Of a stretch of DNA of 64,000 nucleotides, positions 19,333 to 28,963 are shown in pieces. The DNA is from Sediminibacterium magnilacihabitans. GTDB taxonomy: Bacteria; Bacteroidota; Bacteroidia; Chitinophagales; Chitinophagaceae. The DNA is taken from contig PVEQ01000005.1 of the NCBI GenBank assembly GCA_002973575.1, positions 124,001-188,000 on the forward strand, given 5' to 3'. The position numbers and the translations under genes were made by a program. Each line of letters opens with the position of its first letter. Position 1 is the first letter of the stretch. A model generated the notes under the pieces. The model was not told the origin of the DNA. It saw only the letters and a program-made list of their open reading frames with translations, and ran no database searches.

Positions 19333-20301
19333 TTATAAATCGGCTGTTTTCAGCTTTTTAGGGAACTTTACTTCAGCGGTCTGCGTCTTGCCATTCCGCT
19401 CATAAGTAAGTTTTACACTATCGCCCTCTTTCAAATCGCGCAGTTTTTCCCGAAGGGTTTCTACTGATTTTACTTCTTTGCCATCGATGGCGGTAACGAT
19501 ATCGCCTTTTTGCAGACCCGCTTTGGCAGCAGGGGCGTCTTCATGCACATCCATCACTTTCACTCCTTTGCTGTTGTCGAGGTCCTGCACTTGCAAACCC
19601 AATCTGGGGCGCATAAAAGGCATACCATCGAATTGAATATGGGGCATCATATCAGACTTGAAATGAGGACCAATTTCATCTCTTCTGAAATTGAATACCC
19701 GGTTTTCTTTATTTTTTCCCAGTGCAGTGGAAGTGTTCTTTTCATTGCCATCGCGCAGATAGCTGATGTTCACCTTTTCTTCCGGCTTGTGTTTTCCGAT
19801 CGCGGCATAGAGATCATCAGGTCCTTCGATCTTGCTATCGCCCACTTTGGTGATGATATCGCCTTTTTGCAGGCCGGCTTTGGCAGCAGGACTTTCTTTG
19901 GTTACTTCGATGATCCTGGCGCCTTTTTCATTTTTTTCACTCATCACTCCCAGGAATGCACGGTTGGAGCTGAAAGAAAAATTGAAATCATGGTCTGGCA
20001 CTGTAACCCAGGGTCCTTTCATCCTGATCCGTGGCCCTGCCATGGCCAATCCGTCGGGACCTCTCAATACCTGCAAATCGGAATCGTGCAGTTCATCAAT
20101 GTCTTTTCCATTGACGGTGATCTTATCGCCATCCATTACAATGGTTGTCTTTTCATCACGGTCACCTTTTCTACGAATGATGATGTCTTCCTCTTTTTTG
20201 AACTTCTTATCCGGAACAGGAGGAGGAAGTGTTTCCTGGGCTGCAACTGAGCCCGCTATGCACAATGCCAGCACAGAAGCTGTAATACATTTGAAATACA
20301 T
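19333..20301 (-). CDS. Exported protein with two PDZ domains
   Basis: The 322-residue protein has a signal peptide ending near SVAAQ (about residue 22), then a charged stretch and two PDZ domains at about 113-192 and 231-314. Each has a carboxylate-binding loop (FLGV, LGLQ) and the sequence SPAAKAGLQKGDII or APAAKAGLQKGDIV. There is no trypsin-like protease domain, so it is not DegP/HtrA although the PDZ pair resembles that family. It probably acts as a periplasmic scaffold or a substrate-presenting chaperone; that role is inference. It lies downstream of alaS on the same strand, 125 bases away. Confidence 0.8.
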   Translation of the reverse strand: MYFKCITASVLALCIAGSVAAQETLPPPVPDKKFKKEEDIIIRRKGDRDEKTTIVMDGDKITVNGKDIDELHDSDLQVLRGPDGLAMAGPRIRMKGPWVTVPDHDFNFSFSSNRAFLGVMSEKNEKGARIIEVTKESPAAKAGLQKGDIITKVGDSKIEGPDDLYAAIGKHKPEEKVNISYLRDGNEKNTSTALGKNKENRVFNFRRDEIGPHFKSDMMPHIQFDGMPFMRPRLGLQVQDLDNSKGVKVMDVHEDAPAAKAGLQKGDIVTAIDGKEVKSVETLREKLRDLKEGDSVKLTYERNGKTQTAEVKFPKKLKTADL

Positions 20302-20426
20302 AAAAGATGATTTTAATTATACGAAATCATTAGTAGATCAAATTTACCGCTTTTTGCCACATACGAATACCTTCGGAGATGTTAAATAAGGTTAAAGGAT
20401 CCTTGCAGATGGTTAAGAAAGGCACT

Positions 20427-23054
20427 TTATTCAATAAGCGCCTTGACTTTTGCAATAACCTGTAAAAGATTACCTGCATCCTGGCCGCCTGCAGTGGCCA
20501 ATGTTTTCTGCCCGCCGCCACCGCCCTTGATCAGCGGGGCCACCTGTTCTTTGATAATTTTTGGCGCTTCGAGTCCGCGTGCAGTACTCAATGATTCATC
20601 AATAAGTATGGCCACCTGTGCTTTACCATCAATATTGGCAGCCAGCACTACGAGGTAGTTGTTCAGTTCTTTTTTCAGTTCGAAGCATAATTTTTTGAGA
20701 CCGTCTGCATTACTCACTTCTACGATTGCACCGAGGAAAGTGTTGCCATTCACTGATTCCACCTGCTTCAGTAATTCCTGTTTAATCACGATCAGTTGTT
20801 TGGCTTCCAGGCTCTCGACCTGTTTGCGCAATTCATTGTTATCGCTTACCAGTGCGTCTACTGCTTTGAGCAGCTCTTTGGGATGTTTCAATGATTCCCT
20901 TACCTGGCGCAGTTGCTCAAATTGTTCCAACACCAGTTGCTCTGCGGCTACTCCGCTCAAGGCTTCTATGCGCCGAACGCCGGCTGCCACCGCAGATTCG
21001 TGTTTTATTTTAAAAAAACCCAATTCTCCGGTGTTGCCCACATGTGTACCTCCGCAGAGTTCAACAGAATAAGCAGGATCTATGATCACTACACGCACAG
21101 AATCGCCATATTTCTCACCGAATAAGGCCATTGCGCCCATAGCAATCGCTTCATCCTTATTCATTTCTTTGATATGAACAGGAATATTGGCCCTGATCTT
21201 TTCATTCACCAACCTCTCAATGTGGATGATTTCTTCTTCGCTCAGTTTGGTAAAATGAGAGAAGTCGAATCGCAGTCCTTCTTCATTCACCAGGCTTCCT
21301 TTTTGAGCTACATGTGTACCCAATACCGATCTAAGCGCCGCATGCAGCAAGTGCGTAGCGCTGTGATGAATAGTGGTGGCATGGCGCTTGGGCCTGTTTA
21401 CACTAGCGATCACCGAAGCCTGTGTATTGCCAGGTAATTTTTCTGTAAGATGGATGGTAAGGTTATTCTCTTTTTTGGTATCGATCACTTCAATCCGCTC
21501 GCCTTCGAAATCAAGCACGCCGGTATCACCTACCTGTCCGCCGCTCTCTGCATAAAAAGGGGTGGCTTCTAATACCAGTTGTACCAGCTCTTTTCCCTTT
21601 GCTTTGACCTTTCGGTAGCGGATCAGCCGGCTGCGTATTTCCAATGAATCGTATCCTACGAATTCTGAAAGCGCATCTTCGTGCAGTATCACCCAATCTT
21701 CGGTATCTACTGCCGTTGCAGCGCGACTACGGTTTTTCTGTTGCTGCATTTCTGCTTCAAAGCCCGCTTCGTCAACCCCCAGGTTATTTTCAAAAGCAAT
21801 GAGGCGTGTAAGATCAACAGGAAAGCCGAATGTATCGAACAATTCGAATGCCGCTTTTCCTTCGATGGATTTGGTCTTGTTGAGGTTGGCATTACCAATG
21901 ATGTCATCTATCCGCTTCAATCCTTTTTCCAATGTGCGAAGGAATGCTTCTTCTTCTTCCTTCACCACTTTACCAATGAACTCAACCTGCTGTTGCAATT
22001 CGGGGAATACGGTAGCAAATTGTTTGGCAAGAACTGGAATCAGTTGAAACAAAAGCGGCTGCTTATAATGCAGGTATGAATAATAATATCGAACAGCTCG
22101 CCGGAGGATGCGGCGAATCACATAACCAGCGCCGGTATTGGATGGCAGCTGTCCATCGGCAATGGTGAAAGCGATGGCGCGGACATGATCGGCCAGCACG
22201 CGGAAAGCAATGTCTTTTTTATCATCGCCAAAATGATACTGTTGCCCCGTGATCTTTTCAGTAGCGGCGATGGTACCGGTGAATACATCGGTATCGTAAT
22301 TGCTTTGTTTCTGTTGTAATACCCTCACGAGTCTTTCAAAGCCCATGCCCGTATCTACATGCTTGGCAGGCAAGGGTTGCAGGCTGCCATCTTTCAGGCG
22401 GTTGAACTGCATGAATACATTGTTCCATATCTCAATCACTTGCGGATGGTCTTTGTTCACCAGCGTACTACCGGCTACTGCTTTTCTGTCTTCATCCGAA
22501 CGGCAGTCTACATGTATCTCTGAGCAAGGACCGCAAGGACCGGTATCACCCATCTCCCAAAAATTGTCTTTTTTATTGCCCAGCAAAATTCGTTCGGGTG
22601 CTATGTGTTTTTCCCATTCTGCAAAAGCTTCATCGTCTTTCGGCAATCCTTCCTGTGCATCGCCTTCAAAAACGGTTACATATAAACGGTCTTTATCGAT
22701 CTTGTATATTTCGGTAAGCAGTTCCCAACTCCAGGCAATGGCTTCTTTCTTGAAATAATCGCCAAAACTCCAATTACCCAGCATTTCAAACATGGTATGG
22801 TGATAAGTGTCCACACCCACTTCTTCGAGATCGTTGTGTTTGCCACTTACCCGGAGACATTTTTGGGTATCGGCCACACGAGGGCTTACCGGTTTTTTGT
22901 TTCCCAGGAAAAAATCTTTGAACTGGTTCATCCCCGCATTGGTGAACAAAAGTGTGGGATCATTTTTCACCACGATAGGGGCAGAAGGAACGATCTGGTG
23001 CTGTTTGGAAGCAAAAAAATCAAGGAATTGCTGTCTGATCTCGGCACTGGTCAT
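20427..23054 (-). CDS. alaS: Alanyl-tRNA synthetase
   Basis: This enzyme charges tRNA(Ala). The frame is open a further 278 codons upstream, but that extension lies antisense to the LytM peptidase gene and looks like a shadow. MTSAEIRQQFLDFFASKQH at 23054 is the usual AlaRS N-terminus and gives 875 residues, the normal length. An ATG one codon earlier at 23057 is an equal alternative. The class II catalytic core (TNAGMNQFKDFFLG, CLRVSGKHNDLEEVG), the editing domain with HHSATHLLHAAL (about residue 560) and CGGTHVGNTGE (about 666), and the C-terminal C-Ala segment ending in a glycine-rich stretch (GGGGGQKTLATAGG) are all present. Confidence 0.97.
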   Translation of the reverse strand: MTSAEIRQQFLDFFASKQHQIVPSAPIVVKNDPTLLFTNAGMNQFKDFFLGNKKPVSPRVADTQKCLRVSGKHNDLEEVGVDTYHHTMFEMLGNWSFGDYFKKEAIAWSWELLTEIYKIDKDRLYVTVFEGDAQEGLPKDDEAFAEWEKHIAPERILLGNKKDNFWEMGDTGPCGPCSEIHVDCRSDEDRKAVAGSTLVNKDHPQVIEIWNNVFMQFNRLKDGSLQPLPAKHVDTGMGFERLVRVLQQKQSNYDTDVFTGTIAATEKITGQQYHFGDDKKDIAFRVLADHVRAIAFTIADGQLPSNTGAGYVIRRILRRAVRYYYSYLHYKQPLLFQLIPVLAKQFATVFPELQQQVEFIGKVVKEEEEAFLRTLEKGLKRIDDIIGNANLNKTKSIEGKAAFELFDTFGFPVDLTRLIAFENNLGVDEAGFEAEMQQQKNRSRAATAVDTEDWVILHEDALSEFVGYDSLEIRSRLIRYRKVKAKGKELVQLVLEATPFYAESGGQVGDTGVLDFEGERIEVIDTKKENNLTIHLTEKLPGNTQASVIASVNRPKRHATTIHHSATHLLHAALRSVLGTHVAQKGSLVNEEGLRFDFSHFTKLSEEEIIHIERLVNEKIRANIPVHIKEMNKDEAIAMGAMALFGEKYGDSVRVVIIDPAYSVELCGGTHVGNTGELGFFKIKHESAVAAGVRRIEALSGVAAEQLVLEQFEQLRQVRESLKHPKELLKAVDALVSDNNELRKQVESLEAKQLIVIKQELLKQVESVNGNTFLGAIVEVSNADGLKKLCFELKKELNNYLVVLAANIDGKAQVAILIDESLSTARGLEAPKIIKEQVAPLIKGGGGGQKTLATAGGQDAGNLLQVIAKVKALIE

Positions 23055-23099
23055 CATCTGGGCAAAAATTTTTATAAAGGCATTTATGCGGTTAGAAAC

Positions 23100-23107
23100 T
23101 ATCTTTG
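23100..23107 (+). promoter_or_regulatory. Possible -7 box for the LytM peptidase gene
   Basis: TATCTTTG matches the Bacteroidota -7 consensus TAnnTTTG, 61 bases before the ATG at 23169. No TTG lies at the usual -33 distance, so support is weak. Confidence 0.3.
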
Positions 23108-23125
23108 GAAGCTTTTCAAGGGCAT

Positions 23126-23133
23126 CAAAGGTA
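23126..23133 (-). promoter_or_regulatory. Possible -7 box for alaS
   Basis: On the minus strand this reads TACCTTTG, a full match to TAnnTTTG, about 70 bases before the chosen alaS start. A -33 TTG is not seen. If both this box and the one at 23100 are used, the two divergent transcripts would overlap slightly at their 5' ends. Confidence 0.3.
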
Positions 23134-23168
23134 GGGATTTGGCGTCTCTTTGGAAGTAGCACCCCCCG

Positions 23169-24140
23169 ATGAAGAAAATAAAATATTATTATAATACCCA
23201 TACGCTCCGGTATGAGAAACTGGAAACACCCCTGCGTGTTCGCCTGTTGCGCGTGATGGGCTTCCTGATGGCTTCGGCGGTTACCGGCATGATCATCGTG
23301 GCCATTACTTTCCGTTATATCGATTCTCCCAAGGAAAAACTGTTGCGCCAGCAATATGAAGACCTTACCCAGAATTACAGCATTTTCCAGGAACGCCTGA
23401 AGCAGCTCGAATTGCAGATGGACGAAATAGAGAACCGCGACAATACGGTTTACCGTTCCATTTTCGAAGCCAAACCTATTCCCGACAGTGCGCGCATACG
23501 TGAAATGGAAAAGAGTAAGGAGGTAACACTGGTGCAGGCGATGGGTGAGACAGAACTCATCAAAAGCATGACCGGCCAACTGAACAACCTGGCCCTGCGC
23601 ATCGCTTACCAGGAGAAATCCTTCAATGAGATCGCCAATATGGTGAAGAATAAGGAAAAGCTGCTGGCGTCCATTCCTGCTATCCAGCCGGTAAGTAATA
23701 AAAACCTCAACCGCATTGCCTCTGGTTTCGGTTATCGTATAGACCCTGTGTACAAAGAGCGGCGGGCGCATATGGGCCTCGATTTTTCGGCACCGCAGGG
23801 AACGCCCATTTATGCTACGGCCGATGGAGTGGTGAAGGACGCGGGATTCAATACCGGTGGGTATGGTAACCGTGTGGTGATTGGTCATGGTTACGGCTAT
23901 GAAACTTTATATGGACACATGTATCGTATCAAAGCAAGGGTGGGACAATCGGTGAAGCGGGGCGAAGTGATCGGCTATGTGGGCAATACGGGCAAGAGCA
24001 CCGGACCGCATTGCCATTATGAAGTACATAAGAATGGCATTCCGGTGGATCCCATTTATTATTTCTACAACGATCTTACACCGGCACAATTCGACAGGAT
24101 ACTTAAAATGGCAGCAGCCAGCAATCAAAGCTTTGATTAA
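23169..24140 (+). CDS. M23-family (LytM-type) membrane-anchored peptidase
   Basis: The 323-residue protein has a single membrane helix near the N-terminus (about 29-49), two charged coiled-coil stretches (about 55-95 and 140-168) and a C-terminal LytM domain (about 180-300). The zinc site is complete: H201 and D205 in HMGLDF, and H283 in HCH, with H250 in LYGHM as the second catalytic histidine. It therefore looks like an active peptidoglycan endopeptidase, although related coiled-coil proteins can also serve as amidase activators. It diverges from alaS and is followed 11 bases later by a small membrane protein. Confidence 0.92.
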   Translation: MKKIKYYYNTHTLRYEKLETPLRVRLLRVMGFLMASAVTGMIIVAITFRYIDSPKEKLLRQQYEDLTQNYSIFQERLKQLELQMDEIENRDNTVYRSIFEAKPIPDSARIREMEKSKEVTLVQAMGETELIKSMTGQLNNLALRIAYQEKSFNEIANMVKNKEKLLASIPAIQPVSNKNLNRIASGFGYRIDPVYKERRAHMGLDFSAPQGTPIYATADGVVKDAGFNTGGYGNRVVIGHGYGYETLYGHMYRIKARVGQSVKRGEVIGYVGNTGKSTGPHCHYEVHKNGIPVDPIYYFYNDLTPAQFDRILKMAAASNQSFD

Positions 24141-24151
24141 AGCCAGTTGGC

Positions 24152-24388
24152 ATGGAACCCATCGTAAAACGATACCTGATACGCATTCTGAACACCCTTT
24201 CAGTGAGTTTGCTTTGGCTTGCCGTTAATTCCACAGCCGGCATCATGTACGATCTGGCCTTCATACATGAACGCATGCAGCTCAAAAACCTGCTTTTTTA
24301 TACATGGTTCTTATTGAGCCTGGGCGCTTTTATATGGTATATTGTATGGTTATGGCGCAAGCCGCTGAAGCAGGAAGATGATGAATGA
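24152..24388 (+). CDS. Small two-helix membrane protein of unknown function
   Basis: The 78-residue protein has two hydrophobic segments, about 13-31 and 46-67, and a charged C-terminus (RKPLKQEDDE). It begins 11 bases after the LytM peptidase stop, in the same direction, so it is probably cotranscribed. I do not recognise a family. The predicted topology, close spacing and ordinary codon use support a real gene, but its shortness keeps confidence moderate. Confidence 0.6.
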   Translation: MEPIVKRYLIRILNTLSVSLLWLAVNSTAGIMYDLAFIHERMQLKNLLFYTWFLLSLGAFIWYIVWLWRKPLKQEDDE

Positions 24389-24391
24389 GGT

Positions 24392-24814
24392 TTAGCTGCT
24401 GTGGTCTACTACTATCTTCCACTGGCCGGCTATTTTTCTGAATAAAAGCGTGTAATGTCCGCTCAGGTCGCCCATACTTCTTTTGAGCATCCATTTCCCC
24501 AATACAAAATAATAGTCCGGAGAAAGCCGCTTCACCTGTATGATGTTGAAGCTTAATTTGCCCATCGCAGCAGTATCGGGATATCCTTTGTGGTAATTAT
24601 CCAGTGTTGTCTGGAACCCGTAACGCGGACCGGTTTTGCCTACGAACAATAAACTATCATTTTTCCAATAGCCTTTCATAAAGGCTTCCAGATTTCCTTT
24701 GTTCCATTCGGTTGTTTGATCGGTCAGTATTTGACGGATAGCCTGCTCGTCTTTGTGTTGGGCATACAGAGGCTGTTGGAATAGAAAGACGGTTATGAAG
24801 ACAAAGTATTTCAT
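24392..24814 (-). CDS. Exported SnoaL/NTF2-like (DUF4440-type) protein
   Basis: The 140-residue protein has a short signal peptide ending around LYAQ. The remainder has an NTF2-like cone-fold pattern: an N-terminal helix (AIRQILTDQTTEWNKGNLEAFMKGYW) and the C-terminal strands YYFVLGKWML and GHYTLLFRKIAGQWKIVVDHSS, as in DUF4440 proteins. Ligand and role are unknown. It converges with the small membrane protein, with only three bases between stops, and lies downstream of mnmD on the same strand. Confidence 0.78.
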   Translation of the reverse strand: MKYFVFITVFLFQQPLYAQHKDEQAIRQILTDQTTEWNKGNLEAFMKGYWKNDSLLFVGKTGPRYGFQTTLDNYHKGYPDTAAMGKLSFNIIQVKRLSPDYYFVLGKWMLKRSMGDLSGHYTLLFRKIAGQWKIVVDHSS

Positions 24815-24849
24815 GTAATACGTTTAAAGATGATCATTGAATATAACAA

Positions 24850-25518
24850 TTATTGCGGTTTCCATGCTCTTACCATTTCCCTTTTGCCGTGCGGACCCGG
24901 AATCTTTTCCACCCTGAAGCCCGCTGCTGTCATGGCTTTTCTTACGATGCTCTTACTGGAATAAGTAACGAGGCATCCTCCTGGCAGGAGCAGGGGAAAT
25001 AATTGTGAAAAGATGCCTGTTGTCCATAGTTCAGGTTGCGTTTCAGGCGCAAAAGCATCGAAATAAATGCAGTGAAAAGAATAGCCTGTAGTGAAATCCT
25101 GCAATGCCGCCTGTGTTTTATGGAGTGTGAAAGAGGGATTTATAGAAACTGGTTTCTCCCATGCTGCTGTATGCAAGAATTGAAAAGCATCTTCAAGGCC
25201 GGTGATCCTCCCGTAATTCAATAACGCAGCTTCCGTAGTAGTTAAGGGATATCGTTCAATGGCCAGGTAAAAAATATTTCTTCGCTGGTTGATCGCTTCG
25301 CGCAAGCTGAGTAAAGCATTCAACCCTGTACCAAACCCCATCTCAAATATGCAAACAGGGTCACTGGCAAAACCGTTCATACAGGTAAGCAGTCCGGCTT
25401 CAATATATACTTGCATGCTTTCACTTACTGCACCGTGTTTACTATGATAGCTTACATCCATCGCCGGTATGGCAACTGTATGCGAACCATCTGCCGTTAA
25501 TCTAATTTCCCTTTGCAT
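24850..25518 (-). CDS. mnmD: tRNA wobble-uridine methyltransferase MnmD (stand-alone MnmC N-domain)
   Basis: The 222-residue protein matches the methyltransferase half of MnmC, which methylates aminomethyl-uridine at tRNA position 34 to give the mnm5 group. It has the SAM motif FEMGFGTGLNALL (about 58-70), the acidic ribose-binding position in YLAIERYPL, and the MnmC-specific loop DAFAPETQPELW. The FAD oxidase half of the fused enzyme is absent, as in other bacteria with the separate MnmD form. It diverges from the glycosylase gene with 28 bases between starts. Confidence 0.88.
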   Translation of the reverse strand: MQREIRLTADGSHTVAIPAMDVSYHSKHGAVSESMQVYIEAGLLTCMNGFASDPVCIFEMGFGTGLNALLSLREAINQRRNIFYLAIERYPLTTTEAALLNYGRITGLEDAFQFLHTAAWEKPVSINPSFTLHKTQAALQDFTTGYSFHCIYFDAFAPETQPELWTTGIFSQLFPLLLPGGCLVTYSSKSIVRKAMTAAGFRVEKIPGPHGKREMVRAWKPQ

Positions 25519-25546
25519 GGCCTTGCAAATTAGCTAACTTAACCGC

Positions 25547-26140
25547 ATGGAGTATATCAAACATCTGCAAAAAGACAAAAAGCTGGCAAAGGCCATAGGT
25601 GAGGAAGTGCATGAGTTGAAACTGCACAAGAATATTCCGCTGAGACTAATGGCCAGTATCATGAGCCAACAACTGAGTACCAAAGTAGCCAGGGTTATTT
25701 ACCATCGTTTCCTGGAATTGTACAACGGAAAAGAGCCCAATCCGCAACAGGTACTGGATACACCACCGGAAAAGCTGCGTGCTATAGGACTAAGCAATGC
25801 CAAGGTATCTTATGTACAAAATGTAGCGCGCTTTTGCATCGACCATCAGATCACCGATAAGAAACTGCTGGCTATGAACAACGAAGAGATCATAGAGCTG
25901 TTGACCGCTATCAAAGGCGTGGGGAAGTGGACGGTTGAAATGCTGCTCATGTTTACGCTGGGACGTGAAGATGTTTTCGCTGTGGACGACCTGGGTATTC
26001 AACAGGCTATGACCCATATATACAAACTGGATGCCACTGATAAAAAAGCGATGAAAGAAAAAATGCTCCGCCTATCTTCGAAATGGACACCATACAGGAC
26101 CTACGCATGCTTGCATTTATGGGCATGGAAGGACCAATAA
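25547..26140 (+). CDS. DNA-3-methyladenine glycosylase, AlkA-like HhH-GPD enzyme
   Basis: The 197-residue protein is the HhH-GPD core without the extra N-terminal domain of E. coli AlkA. It contains MASIMSQQLSTKVARVIYHRF (about 35-55), the helix-hairpin-helix IKGVGKWTVEMLLMF (about 122-136) and the catalytic aspartate region VFAVDDLGIQQAM (D147, D148). It would remove alkylated purines in base-excision repair. No cysteine cluster follows, so it is not an EndoIII/MutY type. Confidence 0.9.
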   Translation: MEYIKHLQKDKKLAKAIGEEVHELKLHKNIPLRLMASIMSQQLSTKVARVIYHRFLELYNGKEPNPQQVLDTPPEKLRAIGLSNAKVSYVQNVARFCIDHQITDKKLLAMNNEEIIELLTAIKGVGKWTVEMLLMFTLGREDVFAVDDLGIQQAMTHIYKLDATDKKAMKEKMLRLSSKWTPYRTYACLHLWAWKDQ

Positions 26141-26147
26141 TAATAGC

Positions 26148-26239
26148 CCGTCATCCCGAGCGAGCGAAGCGAGTCGAGGGATCTCATGAAGTTTTGTTGA
26201 AAATTCTAAAAGGTCCCTCGGCTACGCTCGGGATGACGG
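26148..26239. repeat. Dispersed hairpin element, copy 1, between converging genes
   Basis: CCGTCATCCCGAGCG (26148-26162) is the exact reverse complement of CGCTCGGGATGACGG (26225-26239). The interior reads CGAGGGATCTCAT then AGGTCCCTCGGCTACG. A second copy at 62102-62183 shares the arm and the GAGGGATCTCAT core. Both copies sit between converging genes, so a role as a bidirectional terminator is possible. Confidence 0.85.
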
Positions 26240-26246
26240 CGATAAA

Positions 26247-28832
26247 TTATGCTGAGTTTCTTGCAGCATTAATAATTCCGAACATACTCCTGGTAACCAG
26301 TTTCTCATACACCACTTTCAGTTGCTCGTTGGTCTCGGGCTGATTCAGTTGATGTAGCGCATACTGCTGGATAGTAAGCAAGGGTAATACAATCTTATCA
26401 CGCATCTGGATGGAAGCGCGGCCCGGCTGGTCATCGGCCATCAGGTCGGCCGCATCGGCCAGTTGTAATACGAGCCTCCGAGTGAGATCGAACTCGTCTT
26501 TGATGAGTTGCCAGATGGGCCCGTACTGCGGATCTTCTTTGATGTATTGCGTTAAGGCAAAATAAGATTTCAGCATACTCATCATGCTGTTGTCGATCAA
26601 TGTGCGGAAGAAAAGCACATTGCGGAACATCGCTTTCACATCATTCCACAAACCTTTATTCTTCATTTCCTGCAAAGCAGTGCCTACACCGTAAAAGCCC
26701 GGTACGTTTTGTTTGAGCTGGCTCCAGCTTCCTACAAATGGAACGGCGCGGAGGTCCTCGAATTTCAAACTTCCACCGTTACCCCTTTTGGAAGGGCGGC
26801 TGGCGATATTGCTTTTGCTGTAATAATTCAGCGGACTGAACCGTTGCAGGTAAGAGAGAAACAGTGGATGTGTTTTGAACGACTGGTATGCTTCGTGACT
26901 GATCCTGCCCAGTTCTTCCAGCATGAAACGGTCGTGCTGCGATATCTGTATGCGTGTTTCGGCAAACAATTCATTGCTGGCCCCGGCGCTCAGTAATTGC
27001 TCCAGGTTATACTGCGATGATTGTATGGTGCCGAAATTGGACGTAATGGTTTGTCCCTGTACAGTAATCTGTATTTCCTCGTTCTCAATATTGCTGCCGA
27101 GTGAAGCATAAAACTTATTCGTTTTACCTCCGCCGCGGGAAGGGGGGCCTCCGCGGCCATCGAAGAAGCGGGCTTTAATATTGTATTTGCGCGAAATAGC
27201 AGTAAGGTTTTCTTTGGCCGTATAAATGCTCCAGTTGGCCTGCAGGTATCCACCGTCTTTGGTGCCATCGCTGAAGCCGAGCATTATGGTTTGCTGTTGC
27301 TTACGCAGGTGCAGGTGTTGCTTGTAGATGGGAAGTGTATAAAGCAACTCCATGATCGATTCTGCATGCTGCAGGTCGTCGATGGTCTCAAACAAAGGAA
27401 CAATGTCGATGCTGAGCAATTCCTTGCTCCATCCGCATAAACGGAGCAGGGCATATACTTCCATCACATTTACCGCGCTCTGGCAATTGCTGATGATGTA
27501 ACGATGACAGCCGGCTTCTCCGTTTAACTGTTGTATGTGGTTGATGGCATACATGCTTTCAAGGGTATCCCTGGTAATGGTATCCTTGAAGAGCGCAGGA
27601 TCGATGTTGCCGTGCAGATCGGCCAGCACCGCAATTTGTGCAGTGGGGCTGAGCGTTTCGTAATTGTCGGGCAGTACGGGGTGTAAAGATTTTTCTTTTA
27701 ATTCTTTGTTGATCTGCAGCAACACATGCCTGTGTATACGACTGTCCTGCCTCACGTCGAGTGAAGCGAAATGCATACCGAATATCTTCACTTTGTGTAT
27801 CAGGCTATCAACTCTTTGCAGGAACAGGGAATGGTGCTGCGATACCATCAGGTTGCGTATATCGTAAAGCTTATGAAGGAGCTCATCTTTGCCGATATGA
27901 CAGCAATCGGTTGGACGGAAAACGTTTGCATATAGTTGTTCCTCCAGTTCGTGCACCATCTGGTCTACACCCGAGAAAGTGAGGCGGCGCTTGAGTTTGC
28001 GGATATCCCGGTAATAACATACGATGATAGCGCTTCTCAGTGCCTCCGCTACTTTGATAGTAGTAGCAGCATTGACAAAGGGATTCCCATCCCTGTCGCC
28101 ACCAGGCCAGAAGCCCAGTTCAATGAAAGGATTGTCTCCGTCGTAATCGTTGTCGAATATTTCGCGGGCAATAAAATTGTAGATATTACCGATGGATTGG
28201 TAAAGGATGTTTTCCAGGTACCACATGAGATTGACCGCTTCATCATAAGGCGTGGGTTGCTTCTTGTTAAAGAAAGGCGTGATGCCCAACTGCTGGATGT
28301 ATTGGTTGATGGTATGGAAATCGTTTTTATTGATGGCATCGCTCATGTCGTGAATGATGCCCAGTACATTACCCGGATAAAACTGGGTGGGATGCGCTGT
28401 GAGTACAACCCGCACCTTGAATTTGCGCAATTTGTTTTTCAGGGCCTGTGTTTTTCCGGTGAAAACAGCTTCATTATAGAGGCCCTTCAGGCTGCCGGCG
28501 CCATTGATATCATTGACAGAATCAAAAGCAGCATCTTCGATGGCATCGAATAATACCACCTGCCTTTCGATATACTGAACGGATTTGAAGAGCCGGTCGA
28601 TCTTGTCGGTCTCCTCGCGCACGCGGGTATGCTGCTGAAAGAACTCGTTGATGATCTCTATGGGGCTTTTCCCATTGGCGTATCCGTCAACACAAGCTTG
28701 TAAAAGAATGGGGAGAAAAGCGCCAACATTGGCTACTCCGGAAAAAGGCAGCGCTGCAAACAGACTATTGTAAATGGTATATTTATCTGCTACGTTGCGT
28801 TTGAAGTTATTGGTGTATACTGATGAAGACAT
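26247..28832 (-). CDS. ppc: Phosphoenolpyruvate carboxylase
   Basis: This enzyme carboxylates PEP to oxaloacetate to refill the TCA cycle. The 861-residue protein has the catalytic histidine in VVLTAHPTQ (H147), the substrate-binding region GFWPGGDRDGNPFV (about 236-249), the loop GFSDGTKDGGYLQA (about 516-530) and the arginine-rich GRGGPPSRGGG (about 559-569). The usual GYSDSxKD loop is slightly altered to GFSDGTKD, and the lysine is kept. The C-terminus is not the classic NTG ending, which occurs in divergent Bacteroidota forms. It is monocistronic and convergent with the glycosylase gene. Confidence 0.93.
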   Translation of the reverse strand: MSSSVYTNNFKRNVADKYTIYNSLFAALPFSGVANVGAFLPILLQACVDGYANGKSPIEIINEFFQQHTRVREETDKIDRLFKSVQYIERQVVLFDAIEDAAFDSVNDINGAGSLKGLYNEAVFTGKTQALKNKLRKFKVRVVLTAHPTQFYPGNVLGIIHDMSDAINKNDFHTINQYIQQLGITPFFNKKQPTPYDEAVNLMWYLENILYQSIGNIYNFIAREIFDNDYDGDNPFIELGFWPGGDRDGNPFVNAATTIKVAEALRSAIIVCYYRDIRKLKRRLTFSGVDQMVHELEEQLYANVFRPTDCCHIGKDELLHKLYDIRNLMVSQHHSLFLQRVDSLIHKVKIFGMHFASLDVRQDSRIHRHVLLQINKELKEKSLHPVLPDNYETLSPTAQIAVLADLHGNIDPALFKDTITRDTLESMYAINHIQQLNGEAGCHRYIISNCQSAVNVMEVYALLRLCGWSKELLSIDIVPLFETIDDLQHAESIMELLYTLPIYKQHLHLRKQQQTIMLGFSDGTKDGGYLQANWSIYTAKENLTAISRKYNIKARFFDGRGGPPSRGGGKTNKFYASLGSNIENEEIQITVQGQTITSNFGTIQSSQYNLEQLLSAGASNELFAETRIQISQHDRFMLEELGRISHEAYQSFKTHPLFLSYLQRFSPLNYYSKSNIASRPSKRGNGGSLKFEDLRAVPFVGSWSQLKQNVPGFYGVGTALQEMKNKGLWNDVKAMFRNVLFFRTLIDNSMMSMLKSYFALTQYIKEDPQYGPIWQLIKDEFDLTRRLVLQLADAADLMADDQPGRASIQMRDKIVLPLLTIQQYALHQLNQPETNEQLKVVYEKLVTRSMFGIINAARNSA

Positions 28833-28963
28833 ATCCTGTTCTAAACGGCTCCGAAGTTAGTCTATTTGCTGTTAATGATCTTAACAAAAATTGTAGACTG
28901 TTCAGTTGTCACTAATGAATGTTTGTTATGGAGTTTGTTACTTACATTTATTTGGTATTCTTT

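Noticed and set aside
23055..23888. Upstream extension of the alaS frame by 278 codons
   Set aside because: It lies antisense to the LytM peptidase gene, and the standard AlaRS N-terminus starts at 23054.
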